From contig JBBHKE010001207.1 in assembly GCA_037447655.1 (NCBI GenBank), positions 29,942 through 93,941 on the forward strand: a stretch of 64,000 nucleotides of DNA, in the 5' to 3' direction. The DNA is from Zygnema cylindricum. Lineage: Eukaryota; Streptophyta; Zygnematophyceae; Zygnematales; Zygnemataceae. Each line of letters opens with the position of its first letter. Position 1 is the first letter of the stretch. This document shows positions 42,901 through 55,775 of this stretch, in pieces. The notes under the pieces are model-generated. The model was not told where the DNA came from. It worked only from the letters and a program-made list of their open reading frames with translations, and did not search any database. The position numbers and the translations under genes are program-made.

Positions 42901-44908
42901 CCGGAGATGATGAAGGGGCTGGAGGAGAGTTAGCCGAAGCAGAAGAGTTTTTAAGCAAAGTGGAGGTGAGCTTGACAATAGCCTTCAGTTGACCGCCAGC
43001 GATGCAGCTTTCCTCTCAATGGTATTTTCTTGTTTTTTTCCTTTTCTTTTAGTGTCCTGACTCTCTTTTCGCCGCTGACCGTTGTGATGGGATCATGTGC
43101 TCCCTCGTGTTTCAAAGTGTGCAGACAGACAAGCTTGATACTGCTTTTGGGGTCTTCTCAGAAGCCTTCTCCCTCGTATTTGTTGCGGTGAGTGCCCTCA
43201 GCTCTACTACACCATCACCGCCCGTGGCTATTAGAGTTAGTGAATTATTAGCTTTAACACTTCATTAGAATCAACTGCACTAAATTATGTTTTGCAATGT
43301 GGCTCAATTGGGCCCACTCAAACATTGTTGTTAACACCAATTCATACATTTGGGTCGGAGAAACACCGACTCAAAATTAGAGTGATTAACTGTCATAGCG
43401 ATGGACAGTGTAGAGGCATCTGACAGGGATCTTTTCTTATCTCCGTGACAAGATTTCAAAGAGGCGAATTCTTTTTGTATAATAGGGAGCTCATGACTTG
43501 CGGGGCTTTTTGTTTGTAGGAATGGGGGGACCGTTCTATGCTTGCCACCATCGCACTCGGTGCAGCACAGGTAAGCTGCTTTAATTGACACTGGCAATAT
43601 CTGAAGAGATTTTAACGATTCATTTACAGTTGTCACTTTCTTGGCTCTGCCAGGGCTATATGGGAAGCAGGATGTGAAGGAGAAGGATTACGTGTTCCAG
43701 CATGCTTGCTTTATCTGTTTGTTTGTGCTTTGTTGTCACGGATTAACTGTTTGACTGTCAAATCCTCCTTTTGTCTCTGCAGTCTCCTGTGAGCCTAGCA
43801 TGTTGGTCAATTTGCATAGACTATTGTAATTTTCCCTTAAGCCTATAAATGACGTAGGGCAATGTCATATACTTTTGCAGTCAATTACCCACCTGTTTTT
43901 TTTTTATTCACGTGATAATTGTGGCACCAGTAAAGTATGGAATGGTTTCTGTATAAAATGGAGTTCTGGACAGTACCATTTTCATTATCTGCTTGCTCCT
44001 TGACAGTGCTACGCCTTCGCTGAAATTCACTGATAACAACTTATCAACAGCTTATCAATTTATCAACTTATTAACGACTAGCCAATTTGTCAACTTCTCA
44101 TCTGATACACTTATCAACCACTTATCTCTAAATTTGTTATCTTGTCAGCCTATCAACAACTTATTCATTTTTAAACCTATCACTTTATTAATTTCTGAAC
44201 TTCTGAGCTTCTCAAGTTCTCAACTTATCAATTTATCAACTTATCAATTTATCAACTTATCATCAACCTATGGACTTATCAATTTATCAACTTATCATCA
44301 ACTTATTCATTTTACCAACTTATTTACTTATGGGTAAGTTTATTTAACAGTGTTTTGTTCCACTGGGATGTCTTGCAGTCTCCTGTTGGAGTGGCTCTGG
44401 GAGCAAGTTTAGGCCACGTAGTCGCGACGGGGATCGCCGTGATGGGTGGGGCGCTGCTTGCAGAGCACATATCAGAGAGAGCGGTACGTATGGTTTTCTG
44501 TACCACAAAGGTAACATCAGAACATATACGTGGCAAAACTAGAGGGCGAGGGAGAAAGCATCCTTCTTAGTGGAGAGGGAGAGGGAGAAGCTTCCTTTAC
44601 AATCTTTCCATTCCTTGGGAAGGGTGAGAAGCAGTTTCATTTTTGTTTTGTTTCTCCACTATTGAAAGTGTGGACGAATCACCTAAGATTCTTTGGAATG
44701 GACGGGTTAAGGTGGCCGATGAGCCCACCTCATGGGAACATCGAAAAAATGCCCAATTTTTGTCCCATTTTTTTTGCAATAGAAAGACGACTTGGTTCTT
44801 TTTGGGCTGAAGAGGGTGAGTTAGTTTTCACTTTGGGTGCAGGTAGGGCTTCTTGGAGGTGTCTTGTTTCTCGTATTCGCCGTCGCGACACTCTGTGGCG
44901 TGTTCTGA
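39930..44908 (+). CDS. GDT1-like protein (UPF0016/TMEM165 family), probably plastid
   Basis: Cation transporter family (plant members move Mn2+ or Ca2+ across chloroplast and Golgi membranes). Exons supported: 39930-40104 (MAASLPATWLP, Ser/Arg-rich, transit-peptide-like; GTGAGT donor), about 40980-41211 (LLQVAMAAVGVAG...SLIFVSEIGDK), 41801-41848 (TFFIAALLAMRHSRVM), 42355-42451 (VLAGASTALALMSVISVVIGR), one ending at 42965 (ELAEAEEFLSKVE), 43125-43187, 43520-43570 (EWGDRSMLATIALGAAQ), 44379-44483 and 44843-44908 (VGLLGGVLFLVF...GVF, stop TGA). Both family signatures, ExGDK-T and ExGDR-S, are present, one in each half. I could not place the exon encoding the usual LPIGEYAA segment between 42451 and 42900, nor the exon joins between 40104 and 40980. 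Confidence 0.9.
40513..40934 (+). repeat. Local duplication in GDT1 intron
   Basis: 40513-40596 and 40840-40934 are diverged copies (CCTTGGACTSTTGCACATAA ... CAGTGTGAGCG). A second short pair, 40795-40825 and 40960-40995 (TTTGCATTTTCTGAT), flanks the acceptor of the second supported coding exon. Confidence 0.7.
41225..41555 (+). repeat. Intronic CCTTTTT-type pyrimidine tract
   Basis: Over 300 bp of almost pure C/T in units like TTTTTCC within the GDT1 intron. ORFs of 70-270 codons here are artefacts. Confidence 0.9.
44030..44335 (+). repeat. Intronic CTTATCAA tandem repeats
   Basis: Degenerate repeats of AACTTATCAATTTATC in the intron before the penultimate GDT1 exon. A stretch at 44215-44300 is nearly regular. 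Confidence 0.85.
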
Positions 44909-45813
44909 GGAATGACAAGATGGTATTTATTGACGCAAAACTGTACCACAGAAACTAGAAATGGTGTGAATGATGTTGCAAATTACTTCGCGCAGTTGAA
45001 GGCATTAGAAATGAAAGAGAAGCCGTTTTACATGTTGCTTATTGCTGGTTAAGGTGTTCTTTAACTTGATATAGATTTCAGAGGAGTTTTATGTTCGAGC
45101 TTAATTGGGATCATGGTTCTATCAAGGGGAGTCAGAAGATGTTAAAAAGGGCATCTCCATGTAAGGTGATTGTTGACATTTTTTAACTAACAGATGTTTT
45201 ACTTCTTCATGATGTTAGGGATATAGTTTCAAACACTGGTAAGCAAAAGAGGGCAAAGAAAGAGATTGTGTACAATTACAATTATGGATTTGGGCAGGGG
45301 GGGATATCTCAACTGTTGTTTTATGGTCAACCACACTCGATAAAATTGCGGATCATTCTATCAGCTGAGTGAACGTGTACTGGGTAAACCGGCAACTTTA
45401 AATATTAACTGAGGGGCAGTAAATACTGTCGTCACTGTTCAAATGTGTGGAGACTCCAACTTTAGCTCTTAAGTAGCCTTTAAACAATATGTCAAACAGC
45501 AAGGAGTATGTCATAACGTTCTGTTCTCTTGTCTATTCTCATTGATAATCACAAAGGCATAGAACTGAAGGACAGGCTCAGCACACCTCTTTAAATCCTG
45601 ACAAATTCCTTAACTGTTGCCGCAACAGCAAGGTTTGTATCTTGTTTACTGGTCGTCATTTTTAAATAATGCCTCGGAAGCTTGAACCAAAATTGGTGTT
45701 GCATATTGAATCGTTATTGTCGATCTTTTATTTTCCAATTTTTGGAAGGTCTTCATCTTTCTTAATTATAAAGATAACTATCCATATCAACCTTCTTCAA
45801 TAGATCAATTTAC
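44909..45813. other. 3' flank of GDT1-like gene; no gene recognised
   Basis: Probably 3' UTR then intergenic. No recognisable domain on either strand. Confidence 0.4.
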
Positions 45814-46169
45814 TAGTGTTGGGTATCGAGGACCAATTGCCGATATTCGATATATATCGAATTTTAGGTATCCGATAATCGATATATCGAATTCATGTAC
45901 CTAGACGCTAAATATCCGGATATTTACGCTATTTTTTTTTTCTCAAACCCTTCGTGGCGCGCAGTGGGAAGGAGGGTGGGGACAGGATTCCGTACAATCT
46001 TCTGAACGAATTTCTGTACTTTGGCTGTACGGACACCCATTTTTTGCGATATATATCGCAATAATTTATGTTGGTCCCGGTACGATATATCGAGGACTCT
46101 GCTCGATTGATATTCGACATATCGAATATCAAAATTATTGCGATATGAATTACCCGATATCCAACACTA
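45814..46169 (+). mobile_element. hAT-type MITE with 8-bp target duplication
   Basis: 356 bp, termini TAGTGTTGGGTATCG and CGATATCCAACACTA (one mismatch between them), flanked by the perfect 8-mer CAATTTAC at 45806-45813 and 46170-46177. TIR sequence and 8-bp duplication are those of hAT elements. The interior is full of ATCGATAT words and partly palindromic; no ORF, so non-autonomous. Confidence 0.9.
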
Positions 46170-46177
46170 CAATTTAC

Positions 46178-47171
46178 AATTTCTCTTCTTTACCAGCTAA
46201 AAGGGCAACAAAATGTTGATATCACAGTTGAAAGAGAAAGTACCTGTAATAAACCTCAAGAATGCCTGACAGAACTGTTGCAATGTTCAATTGTAGCTTG
46301 ACATTAGCCACTTCAGATTTTCACATTTAACTTTACTGTCATGGTTGTATACTGCTTTTTGAAAGGCCAGCATAGTTCGATACAAAAATCGCTAATGAGG
46401 AGAATGTGAGCCTTGATAATCCAAATTTGGAAAATCATACGTTTGGAAGTTAGCTGATTACTCAAGCACAGTACACACATTCTATGACATAAGACAGCTG
46501 AGGAGAAAATATGTTGGTGGTAGTGGATTACTTGGGTCAAGATTAGGAATTCGAGGAAGATTTCAGTAATGGCAAAACCAGCACTTTTACCAGTTTCAGA
46601 CATCGTAAGAACCTCCTTCACTTTACAAGACACATAAGATAGTCTAGTAATATAAACATCCGCATCAACACAGGTGAAACCTACCAATCTGTTGAAACAG
46701 CGTCAGTTTTTACATCACAAGATGCAATTTCTTCGTCATCATCATCAGACTCAGGCAAGACAATAGCTTGCCAATACATTTGGTGTTGCAATCTAAAAAA
46801 ATCCTCCCAACCAATAACTCAAATGACCAGGAAAACATTGCCTTTCACTGGTAGTTTTATTTTTTTCTCCCAATTCTGTAGAGGACACTATGCTCCACAT
46901 TTTTATCCTCGACAGTTTAAGCTAATATGTCGTCCAATTTGACGCCGTTGAGACTTTCAGACTTTCCTCCATAACCAAAGACTGGTAACGTCAAACTTCC
47001 TTAATTCTCGTAGATATAACGTCTCCTTTGTTACGCCCGAAAAAAAGGCATAACTTCAAATATCCTCGTGACGTTACTCTTCAACTATCCGTAATCAATA
47101 CCAGACAACGCCCGTGGTTAGGGATTTGCAAATATTAATTGCTCCTTCCCGAAACTCCCTAAGGAGGTAGC
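46178..47171. other. Between MITE and CBS gene; no gene recognised
   Basis: A minus-strand stretch near 46705-46785 reads acidic codons (PESDDDDEEIASCD) and might be a stray exon; support is weak. Confidence 0.35.
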
Positions 47172-50100
47172 TCAGGCTGTCCGCCTTAAGTAAAACGACA
47201 CACCTATTCCCACACAAAGGACAGTTGCTGCCACAAGAATGGTAGTAGAATAGCTGTTGACGACATTTGCTTCTAGTTCGGGGCTCTCGACCACAACAGG
47301 CAAAGGGACAGAGCTTCCAACACTCTTCTTCAGTGGTTTCGAGGCAACAGGTTGTGGATCCTTGGGAGTAACGTCAACAGGCTGTGGATCCTTGCGAGTA
47401 AAGTCCAAGTGTATTTTAAGGCTCTGAGAACACCAATTACCTGAGTGCAATTAGATGGCAAACTCGCTACATCTGCTGAGAGAAGTACAACTATTCACAG
47501 CTTACAAAAAGCAGCTCGACAATAAGGAGAGGGAAGATGCTACATAGCAGGAACATCACAGGCACACTCTAACACTCTGACTTACAAGGCTGTAATGCAT
47601 ATCTACAGCAGACACTAAATGATTGGATGTTCACATTACCACGTCACAAAAGACTAAATACAGAACAACTAATTACTTGTCACCTTTTCATTTTACGGTC
47701 TCTCATTTTCTTTCATCCTAAACCTACGTGGTCAATCACTGATGCAATACAACATGCGCTGCCGTTCTATGTGGCTTGAAAGTAGGGCATACAAAGATGT
47801 AACAGTACCTTGGCTTGAGAAGTCCGAGCAAACTGGACAGCGGCGCTCAAGTCATCATCGTTGCTCAAAATCACTTTGTCCCCGTCCTCATCGACATACT
47901 GCAGTACTTCCCACAGATCTTCTCAGCGAGACCTCTCTATACAGCCTTTACTCAAAGACGCCAGAAACAAAAACTGGAGATTTTTTTCTCCTTATCCATA
48001 GACAAGTTTGTTTGTAGTCACGTGAGACTTCTTTGGGCCTCAGCTCAAAGACGAATACACCTGTCTAGAATCTAGTTGCTATTATTTGTGGAAAAAAAAC
48101 AAATGGAGACATAAATGTTATATTCCACAAGGCACAATGCGTGCAAATTTGTGTACAGGCGTCAGATTTACAAGTTTAACTTTGTATAGAGTAGTTCTAG
48201 TCTGAATAATACGTCGAGCAACTTCATTGCGCGAGGGCCATCGTGCATTTGAAACTTCTCTCAGAACCTCGGAAAGCATTAACAACCACGTAAATGCCTT
48301 CATATTCGGCTGTGCACTTGTATAATACAATAATACAAGACTCCACCAGTTAATGAATCAATGCCATTCTATGCCGTGAACAAGAAACTGAGACCATAAG
48401 GATTTTTAGAAATGTCTTCTCCACTTTCGTATCAACCGGTTAAGAAATCAATAGCAAAGAAACCAAAGAAACCAAAGGAAAAAACTTTACCGTTATAAAA
48501 GGAGGGTGTTCATGGTCATAATCGCTCCCACACCTTGACGCAACAGAGGCAGCTAACTCAGTCAAGCTTTCAGTTCCTGTAAGATTGGCATTGCTTCTTA
48601 GTGTTAAGTAAAACAATCATAACGACTCTTACATTCGGCAGTTCTATTGAGTACTTACATTCAGAAAAATCTATTAAAACTGGAAAGGGTGTGTAAATCC
48701 TTAGAGCTGGAAACTGCTTGAAAAACTGTGAAGGTACTTCACATCTAGAAACAGTAATTAAGGGACAAAAACAAGCAGAGGGCACTCAGAGCAGCTCAAC
48801 GGTTTGCTTCCTTGCCCTGTAACAAAACAAAACTTTCCGAGAAAAACCAGAGAGCAAAAGTAAAAAAAAGGTGCTTTGCGGCGTTCACCTCATCACCGTG
48901 TGACCTAGCTCTAATTCTGTACATACTTTCAGAGGCAATATGACTTTTGAGAGTTAGAGCCGTCAGAAGAAGAATTCGAATCATTCTACTGATAAATCTA
49001 CAAAACAATTCTAAAAAGTGAAAACAAAAGAACAAACTTAGGTCGGGAGATCCCATATGGAAAAAAAACTTACCACAGTTGAACCTGTGTACACGGCCTC
49101 GTTTATCCTCCATCTTAAAAGCAAACGTACCAGCTGGTGGTCCTGTGCCTATTCTGTCACCTGGAACCTGCTCTGAAAACTCGCTGCTCCGTACACTGTA
49201 AGGATGCACCAACTTGCATTCATGAGATGGTCAAACATCTACGTCTCCGAGGTCTGCAAGACCACTAATTTAAGCTATGAATATAGGATGGGTTCCTAAG
49301 AATCTGAACTTCAAAGAAAACAAGAGACCCTTCACATTCAACTGATTCGCATTGCCTCTGTTGACTTCCCCACAAAGACAACACGTTCATCTCAAAACAT
49401 CGCTCCAGCTATGTGACATCAGAGCTCATGCTCCTTTTCACGAGTTCATTTAGATATCACAATAAGCCTTTGCAGAAGCAATGCCAGGAAAAAATGAACA
49501 AATTTCACCTGGTGGCGTCATCCTCGGCCTCAGGAGGTTCAAGTGCAAGAGCGGAATCCCAGAACTTCTGCATCATTGTGTCAGCTTGTTCCATTCCTCC
49601 TCCACTATTCCCAACCTGCAGGAAAAACCCAGCATGCATTTCCATCACGCTGACATGTCAGCCTGTCATACCCTAAGGCTTCATTTGTGCACTGTAAACG
49701 TTTCCCGTGAATCATAAACGATTAACACAGACAATCTACCCTCGTGGAAAGCATTCAGCAGTGTCATTGTCATGCAAGAGCGGAAAAGGCCGCATGCAAA
49801 TCAGAGACGTCAGTCTCCACAAGGAAAAAATCCCAAGGAGACTATAAGGCAATAAGGTAACAACAGACGCGACATCCTGTAGAAATGATGGATTCTACAG
49901 ATGAATGACAGGTAGAAAATCATATGTCCACAACACTTTTGCTGTAGCAGGATACAGCAAAGGTGCTTCAGCTCTCAAAACTTACAGCCTCAAGCTCCTT
50001 GTGAGAGGCCAAAAGCTGCCTTGGCTTGAATTCATGTGTAATGCCTGATCTACCCCAAAAAAGTTAATCAACAACTCAACACACTGCTTTTGGTTTCTTG

Positions 50101-53100
50101 ATGGATACGAGTGTAACTCTTGAATAATCCATTTAATTCTTGAACTTCCGCAAAAGTTTTACAGTGACAGACATCATCAGAACACGGAGAAGATTAAACA
50201 AGCACACACATCAGAAGAACTATTAGGAGCAATCACTTACTGCCGTCTTCACAGCTCCATGGGTGAGCTGAATTACATCCACACACGCTACTGCATTCCC
50301 ATCTGTGAAGTCCCAGCACCACAATCCAATGGCATTTAAACCAAACAATTAGGCAGCATGTGCAAGAGCTTGATTGCACCTCCAAAAGCAGCATGCCTAG
50401 GCATTGCTTATCTCCTAAAGCGACTTCAAGGTGCAATGAAACTGGATAGAAGATAATTTGCATAAACCTTCATACCCCCATGTTTGATTTATCTACTGGG
50501 TAAAGGATCAACACAACACTTTTACTGCAGCCTAAACTTCAATGCACTCCTTTCAAATGCAAACCTGAGAAGACACCAAGGTAAGTTTAAGGTACATACT
50601 GCGGTCTATCAGAGGCAAATGCAAAAATTTCCCATCGTGCATGGTGTGCAAGGCATCCACGATCGTGGTGTCCAGGTTTGCACATTCTGGATTGGGTGTC
50701 ATCACCTGAAGGGAGACACAAGAGCACTCCAAATCCGTTAAACCGAGGGCTATAACAAAGTATAGCAGTGACACGCTTGTAGAAAACCAGCTAGTCCTTG
50801 TGGAACAGATTTTGAAGAAATCATTAAAAGACTTTTTCAAGCAGCCATTAGACCTCTTTGAGGGGAACATACAAGCGAGCACAACTTCAATAGACAAATA
50901 CCTTCTCGATCGGTGTTTCTTCGGGAGACAGGCCTAGCGCCATAACCCGCATCAGAATATCCTTCGACCTGTGTGCCAAGAGATGAAATCTGGCTTCCTG
51001 TGAACTTCCTAACCAGCGGAAGATGCTTCAAGACCTGAGTGACTGCCGTGCATGCATCTCCATCCGTCAGTGAGTTAAAGAAGCAGGAAGGTTTAACATC
51101 TTTATTCACATGTTACTTGTATGACATGCAGCTGAACAGTTGCAGAGACATGCTAAGAGTTTAAATAACAGGTGTACTGGTAGCGCAAATAGTCAAAACA
51201 TTTTAGACAATCCAGTCATTTTAGAAAAGAAATGGCATACTTCATTCAAATGGAAGTGTCCTTCAAACTTGCTGCAATTCAATGCAGATGCTCAACAAAA
51301 TACCAACAAACTCAACTAAATACCAACAAAGGGAGACGTGTGCACTACAATACATAAGCACGACCCAGGAACGTTCCAGAACACCTGCAACGTAACAGAT
51401 CTCCACGAGCTTCAAGAGGAACATGGATTAAGTCCATATACAAAACACACATACAAACATCATGCTGCAACGGTCAATACTCAGGCCAGGAAAAACACCA
51501 GCCCACAAGTTCAACCAAACCATCAAAGTAGTTAAACACATTTACAAACTGCACAGACACCGGAGAAAGTCCAAAATTGCATTATGCATGTTCTGGTTTT
51601 TGCTCTAAAATTACACAAGCGCAACTTTAACTGCATTCCAATCATTTTGGGCATTCAGTGTGTGTGTTTTTTTTTGTTTGAGTTGAATAACGCACGTCAA
51701 TATGCCACGAGGCTTGTTGCTGTTCTCTCCAGTAACTATGACTGAACTCACTTTAAGCTCCCGCATCTTTTTTGCAGCAACATAAACAGCGTCTGTGCCC
51801 TGCACCGTGGCCAGCCTATAGGATAGACATAACAAAACCCAAACATGCAGAGAGAAAGAATTAAAAAATTTCCTCAATTTTTGAGATACATTCAACAAAC
51901 ATGTACAAACATACAGAGAGAAAGAATAAGATTTATCATAATTGACATAAAATCACATGTTTGAGAACTTCTATGCGGTTTTTTGTGACAGTGTCCAAAG
52001 AAACAGGAACACATCAACAGTAAGAAAATGCATCCAATGACTGGACTGCCTTAGCCAATATGTCATTGAACAAAAAATACAAGAGACAAGGCCAAGACAA
52101 CAAGACTGAACAAAACTAAAGAACAGATCAACGAAATACTGGAAACTAAATGTTATCCAACCATATTTAAATCCACCTTAAACCGACATAAATTCTTGGC
52201 TATAGAGCCACTTCCTAATGGGTAGACAATGACTGATGAAATTGAAACTCAGCACACTCGTCAATTTGAGCAAGCGACCTTTATACAGTTCCACTACATC
52301 AAAAAATACATACAGACTATAGACACTGTAAACCAGCTAAATATCTTGAAGGATACAGTTTTGTCTGCAGAAGGAACTTAGCAATTTACTGCACCACTTT
52401 TACTACAAACAAACCTTTAACAAACGAATATGGCTAATCAAAGAAGAATATCTTCCAAGGAAACAGAAATTCACTTCTTGACCAGCATTCTACAACAAAG
52501 TCTTACATCAACTTGCCTTCCCGACCTTGTTTTGGATCAGTTGAGTGTAAGTTCAGCCTAAGATACAAAAGATAACTAAAAATCAAATGAACCAAATAAA
52601 GGTATATCGCACAGCTCTAATGTTTTCCACCACAAAATATCATTTACAGATTCTTACTTGTTCTGTTCACCCACCAACGAGCCCAATGTTGGGCGGAACA
52701 TCTTGTCTCGAAAGGTTTCGATGAAGCTCGGAGTGGCTGGAAATAGTCAAACCAGTTGAGAAAATTGAATGCAAAACAATTCATGTAACAAAAGAGCAAG
52801 AACAGAGGAGAATTAGATGCTCGGACATAACAATTTCTTAACAGTAATTGGTTAGAAGTGACTGCAAAATTAGCTTAATGACATGGTTTATGCAAAACAT
52901 TAAAATTACAGAGACGATTGTCCAGGATGAATCTCCATAAACTACGAGCTTGATGTTGAGGGCTGTTACCAAAATGATTTGACCTTAGCTCTAACATCAA
53001 TGGCCTCAGCCATATAACTCACCTATTGAATTGCCATACTGACGTTCCACTCCTTCTAGTGCTGCTGCCATAGCATGTCCTTTCTCAGCAGCACGTTCCA

Positions 53101-54242
53101 TGCGAGCAATGGCATCGTAAAGGCATTTGGTTATGTCTAACAATGCGACAACTTCATTATCCTCAACAACTGGAAGATGACGAAACTTTCCTGCAATATA
53201 TTCCAAAAAATGGCAACTCAGAGGAATTGGCTTTATGGACTATGCTTTCAAGCTTGCGTTGTGAAACAGAGCAAGCTGTTTTAAAAATGCGTATTTTTAG
53301 ACAATATAAACAAACAACGATTGATTAAAATATCAAAATGGCACAACCGATGCACAAATTCTCTTAGCTACCTGAGAGTTCATAACCTAACCAAACGTTA
53401 GTCAAAAAGGAGTGTCATTTACAGAGGAGGAAAGTAGAATGGTCTCTACAGATAATCGTGCTTTTTTTGCTTTCAGCAACCATACCTTGAACCATCTTTT
53501 GCAGAGCGTCAACAGCAGATGAATCAATTGTTACAAAGACAGGATTCCTTGTCATGACCCTTGAAACTGGAGTATCCACCATGCTCAGACCTTCTCCCAC
53601 CACTTTCATGGACAAATCCTGAAGTATGCATGATAATAAATTAATAATGGAGTCATTTCATATAAATTCAACAACTATCATCCAAGAGGGCTATAACCAT
53701 AAGAAACAAAATTACATGAGAAAAGGTGCACCAATGACAGAAAGGACACCTTTAAGACAACAGAATTCTACTTAAGTAAAATGTTCTCAACAGCGAATAC
53801 ATATGTCCACAACAATTAAACAACAAAATTACCATAGTGCAACAAGCACCCTGTAAACAACATTGAAAAGGACCAGAAAGCAAGCTGATTTAAATATAAG
53901 AAACCTAATTGCCTGGAATAAACATTTGCGTTATTTCCCTCGGCTGAATACACCTTGATGAACAAAACAGTTGGAAAAATGGACAATATATAAACAGTAT
54001 ATTGACTGCAGAACTGATGGAACTAAGGTAGAAATTTTAGGCTGAGTGAAATTTAAACGAATATAAATCTGAGTCGACTCACCCTATCGGTGACAATACC
54101 ACAAAGCAGGCCTTTGGAATCTGTTAAGAGGACAGCATCTGTTCGGCGAGCAGCCATTCTCCGACAGGTTTCAGCAACCGAGATTTCATCTGGAATAGTG
54201 AGAGCTTTTGAAAGACGCAGTCTTCGCACAGTGCGATCAGCA
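47172..54242 (-). CDS. CBS-domain and PB1-domain protein with C-terminal membrane anchor
   Basis: Thirteen exons with GT-AG ends: 54083-54242, 53486-53618, 53023-53190, 52658-52736, 51696-51815, 50902-50968, 50600-50705, 50241-50302, 49509-49615, 49074-49195, 48491-48576, 47809-47898, 47172-47423. The product has four CBS motifs (TVRRLRLSKALTIPDEISV; VSRVMTRNPVFVTIDSSAV; a third starting VQGTDAVYVAAKKM; VMTPNPECANLDTTIVDAL), a PB1 domain (FAFKMEDKRGRVHRFNC to YVDEDGDKVILSNDDDLSAAV) and a terminal hydrophobic helix (TILVAATVLCVGIGVSFYL). This is the order of the plant CBSCBSPB family. CBS pairs usually bind adenine nucleotides, PB1 mediates protein pairing. The first coding exon with the start Met, expected upstream of 54242, was not found. 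The donor of 51696-51815 (GAC then GTGCGT) is unusual but acceptable. Confidence 0.9.
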
Positions 54243-54619
54243 CTGCAATTAAATAATTACAACAACAAGGAAAAAAATCCGCCAACTTCTGAATCCCGAG
54301 TAATGAACATCGACATTTTTTATTTATTTAATAAGAAGCAAAAATTTATAAGCTCTATTGGTTAAAAAAAGAGAAACAAAAAAAAAGGACCCAGTTAATG
54401 AAAACAAAAGTCATCGTGGTTTAACCTGCAGACTGTGACAAAGTTACTACCAATGTAGGATCTAAGCTCTCCACAGAAGGCGACTAGTAACCAAGGGACG
54501 AGGTAAAAACGTTTAGGGATCAGGCGCGGAGGGTGGAAGGTTAAAATTCACCCGGAAGCTCTTTTCGGTGGGCCTGAGTAGGTAAAATGAAAAATGAAAG
54601 AATACTTGTTCCTTAGGGG
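54243..54619. other. 5' flank or first intron of the CBS-PB1 gene
   Basis: No convincing start-codon exon found. An acceptor TTGCAG at 54243-54248 (minus) shows that an upstream exon exists or existed. Confidence 0.45.
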
Positions 54620-55345
54620 ATAGAAGAAAGGTAGTTGAAAAAGCTTGCGGTCGACCGGACGCTAGATTTGGCGCCAGATACAAAAGGAAGGCCGAAAAAC
54701 GCTAGTAGGAAACCATGGCCAAAGCGTTCGAGCCGTCGACTTAAAAGAAAGTCTCCAAAATACTCGCAAATATCACCGCAAATTGAGTGGTAAAGATGGT
54801 AGGAGACGTCCACGAAGGGAAAAAAGGAAATCGGCTGAAATTGGCAAAGTTGATGATGAAAAAACGGGAAAACAGGATGGAGCCGAGTTGCCCACGAATA
54901 GAAAGGTCCTTGAAAATAAGTTTTGTAGAACGCATGTGCGTCAATTTTAGCGCCGGATACTCGAAGAGGATGGCAAAAAATAAAACCCTAAGAGGAAACC
55001 TTGGCCGAAGCTTCTAGAATGGTGTCGGCGAAAGAGAATTCCCCTCCAAAACGAGCTGAGCTTACGTAATATTGACGCTTGACTAATGGCACGCCAAATC
55101 GGGCGGCCAAGATAGCAAAGGATGGCCTCAAAAGGTAAGAAAGATGTCGGCCGAAACTTGCAAATTCGATTAATAGAAAACGAGAGAGCGGATAAAGGTG
55201 ATTCTCTCACCAATAGAAAGAGTGTTGAAAATACGTTCTTTTAAGTATCCGCACGCCAAATTTGACGGCGGATACACGATGAAACGGTCAGAAAACCCTA
55301 TGTGGAAGCCATGGCCGAAGCTTCTGGAAGGCCGCCGGGGGCAAC
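54620..55345 (+). repeat. Three diverged repeats, about 300 bp each
   Basis: Words TTTGGCGCCAGATAC / TTTAGCGCCGGATAC / TTTGACGGCGGATAC at about 54666, 54940 and 55260, each followed by AAAACCCTA-like and CCATGGCCGAAGCTTC-like words. Likely an old tandem array. Confidence 0.6.
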
Positions 55346-55775
55346 GATTTTCTCAAATCGTTGAATGCTTTATTTACGTATAATTCACGCGATTGAATCG
55401 TCAACAATATACGATTTGAACAACCATGGTGCTGGCCCCATTGAACTCGTATTATTCGTCATTTTTAGTATAATACGCGTTTTTTTTACAGAAACCACAC
55501 TCCGTTTTAGTCACCCTGGCGATCGTAAAAATCCCGGCAATTTTTTTTCGCGTTAGACGCGTCCAGTATTCTTTTATGGATATAAGTTCAATACCATGCA
55601 AAACGCAAGAAATAAAAAATAAATGTTAAAAATTGTCCATAATACTAATTCAGTTTCGTGTTCGTATTCTAATTCGAACTATTTAGTATTCAAAGTTTAA
55701 TACCGAGGGCCGTCTCGATTTCACCAATATGGCAAGTCTCTCTTGTATCGGCGATATGGCGCCCAAACCAAGCCC
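55346..55775. other. No gene recognised
   Basis: AT-rich. The last 60 bp contain CGATAT words resembling the hAT MITE interior. Confidence 0.35.

Noticed and set aside
44909-45400. Possible LINE or gene remnant downstream of GDT1
   Set aside because: Some readable codons but no motif; not enough to call.
46313-46687. 124-codon minus-strand ORF next to the hAT MITE
   Set aside because: No recognised domain, no splice-site support, lies in otherwise AT-rich intergenic DNA.
49413-49717. Plus-strand ORFs over the CBS gene
   Set aside because: They are shadows of an exon (49509-49615) that matches the CBS-PB1 protein on the minus strand.
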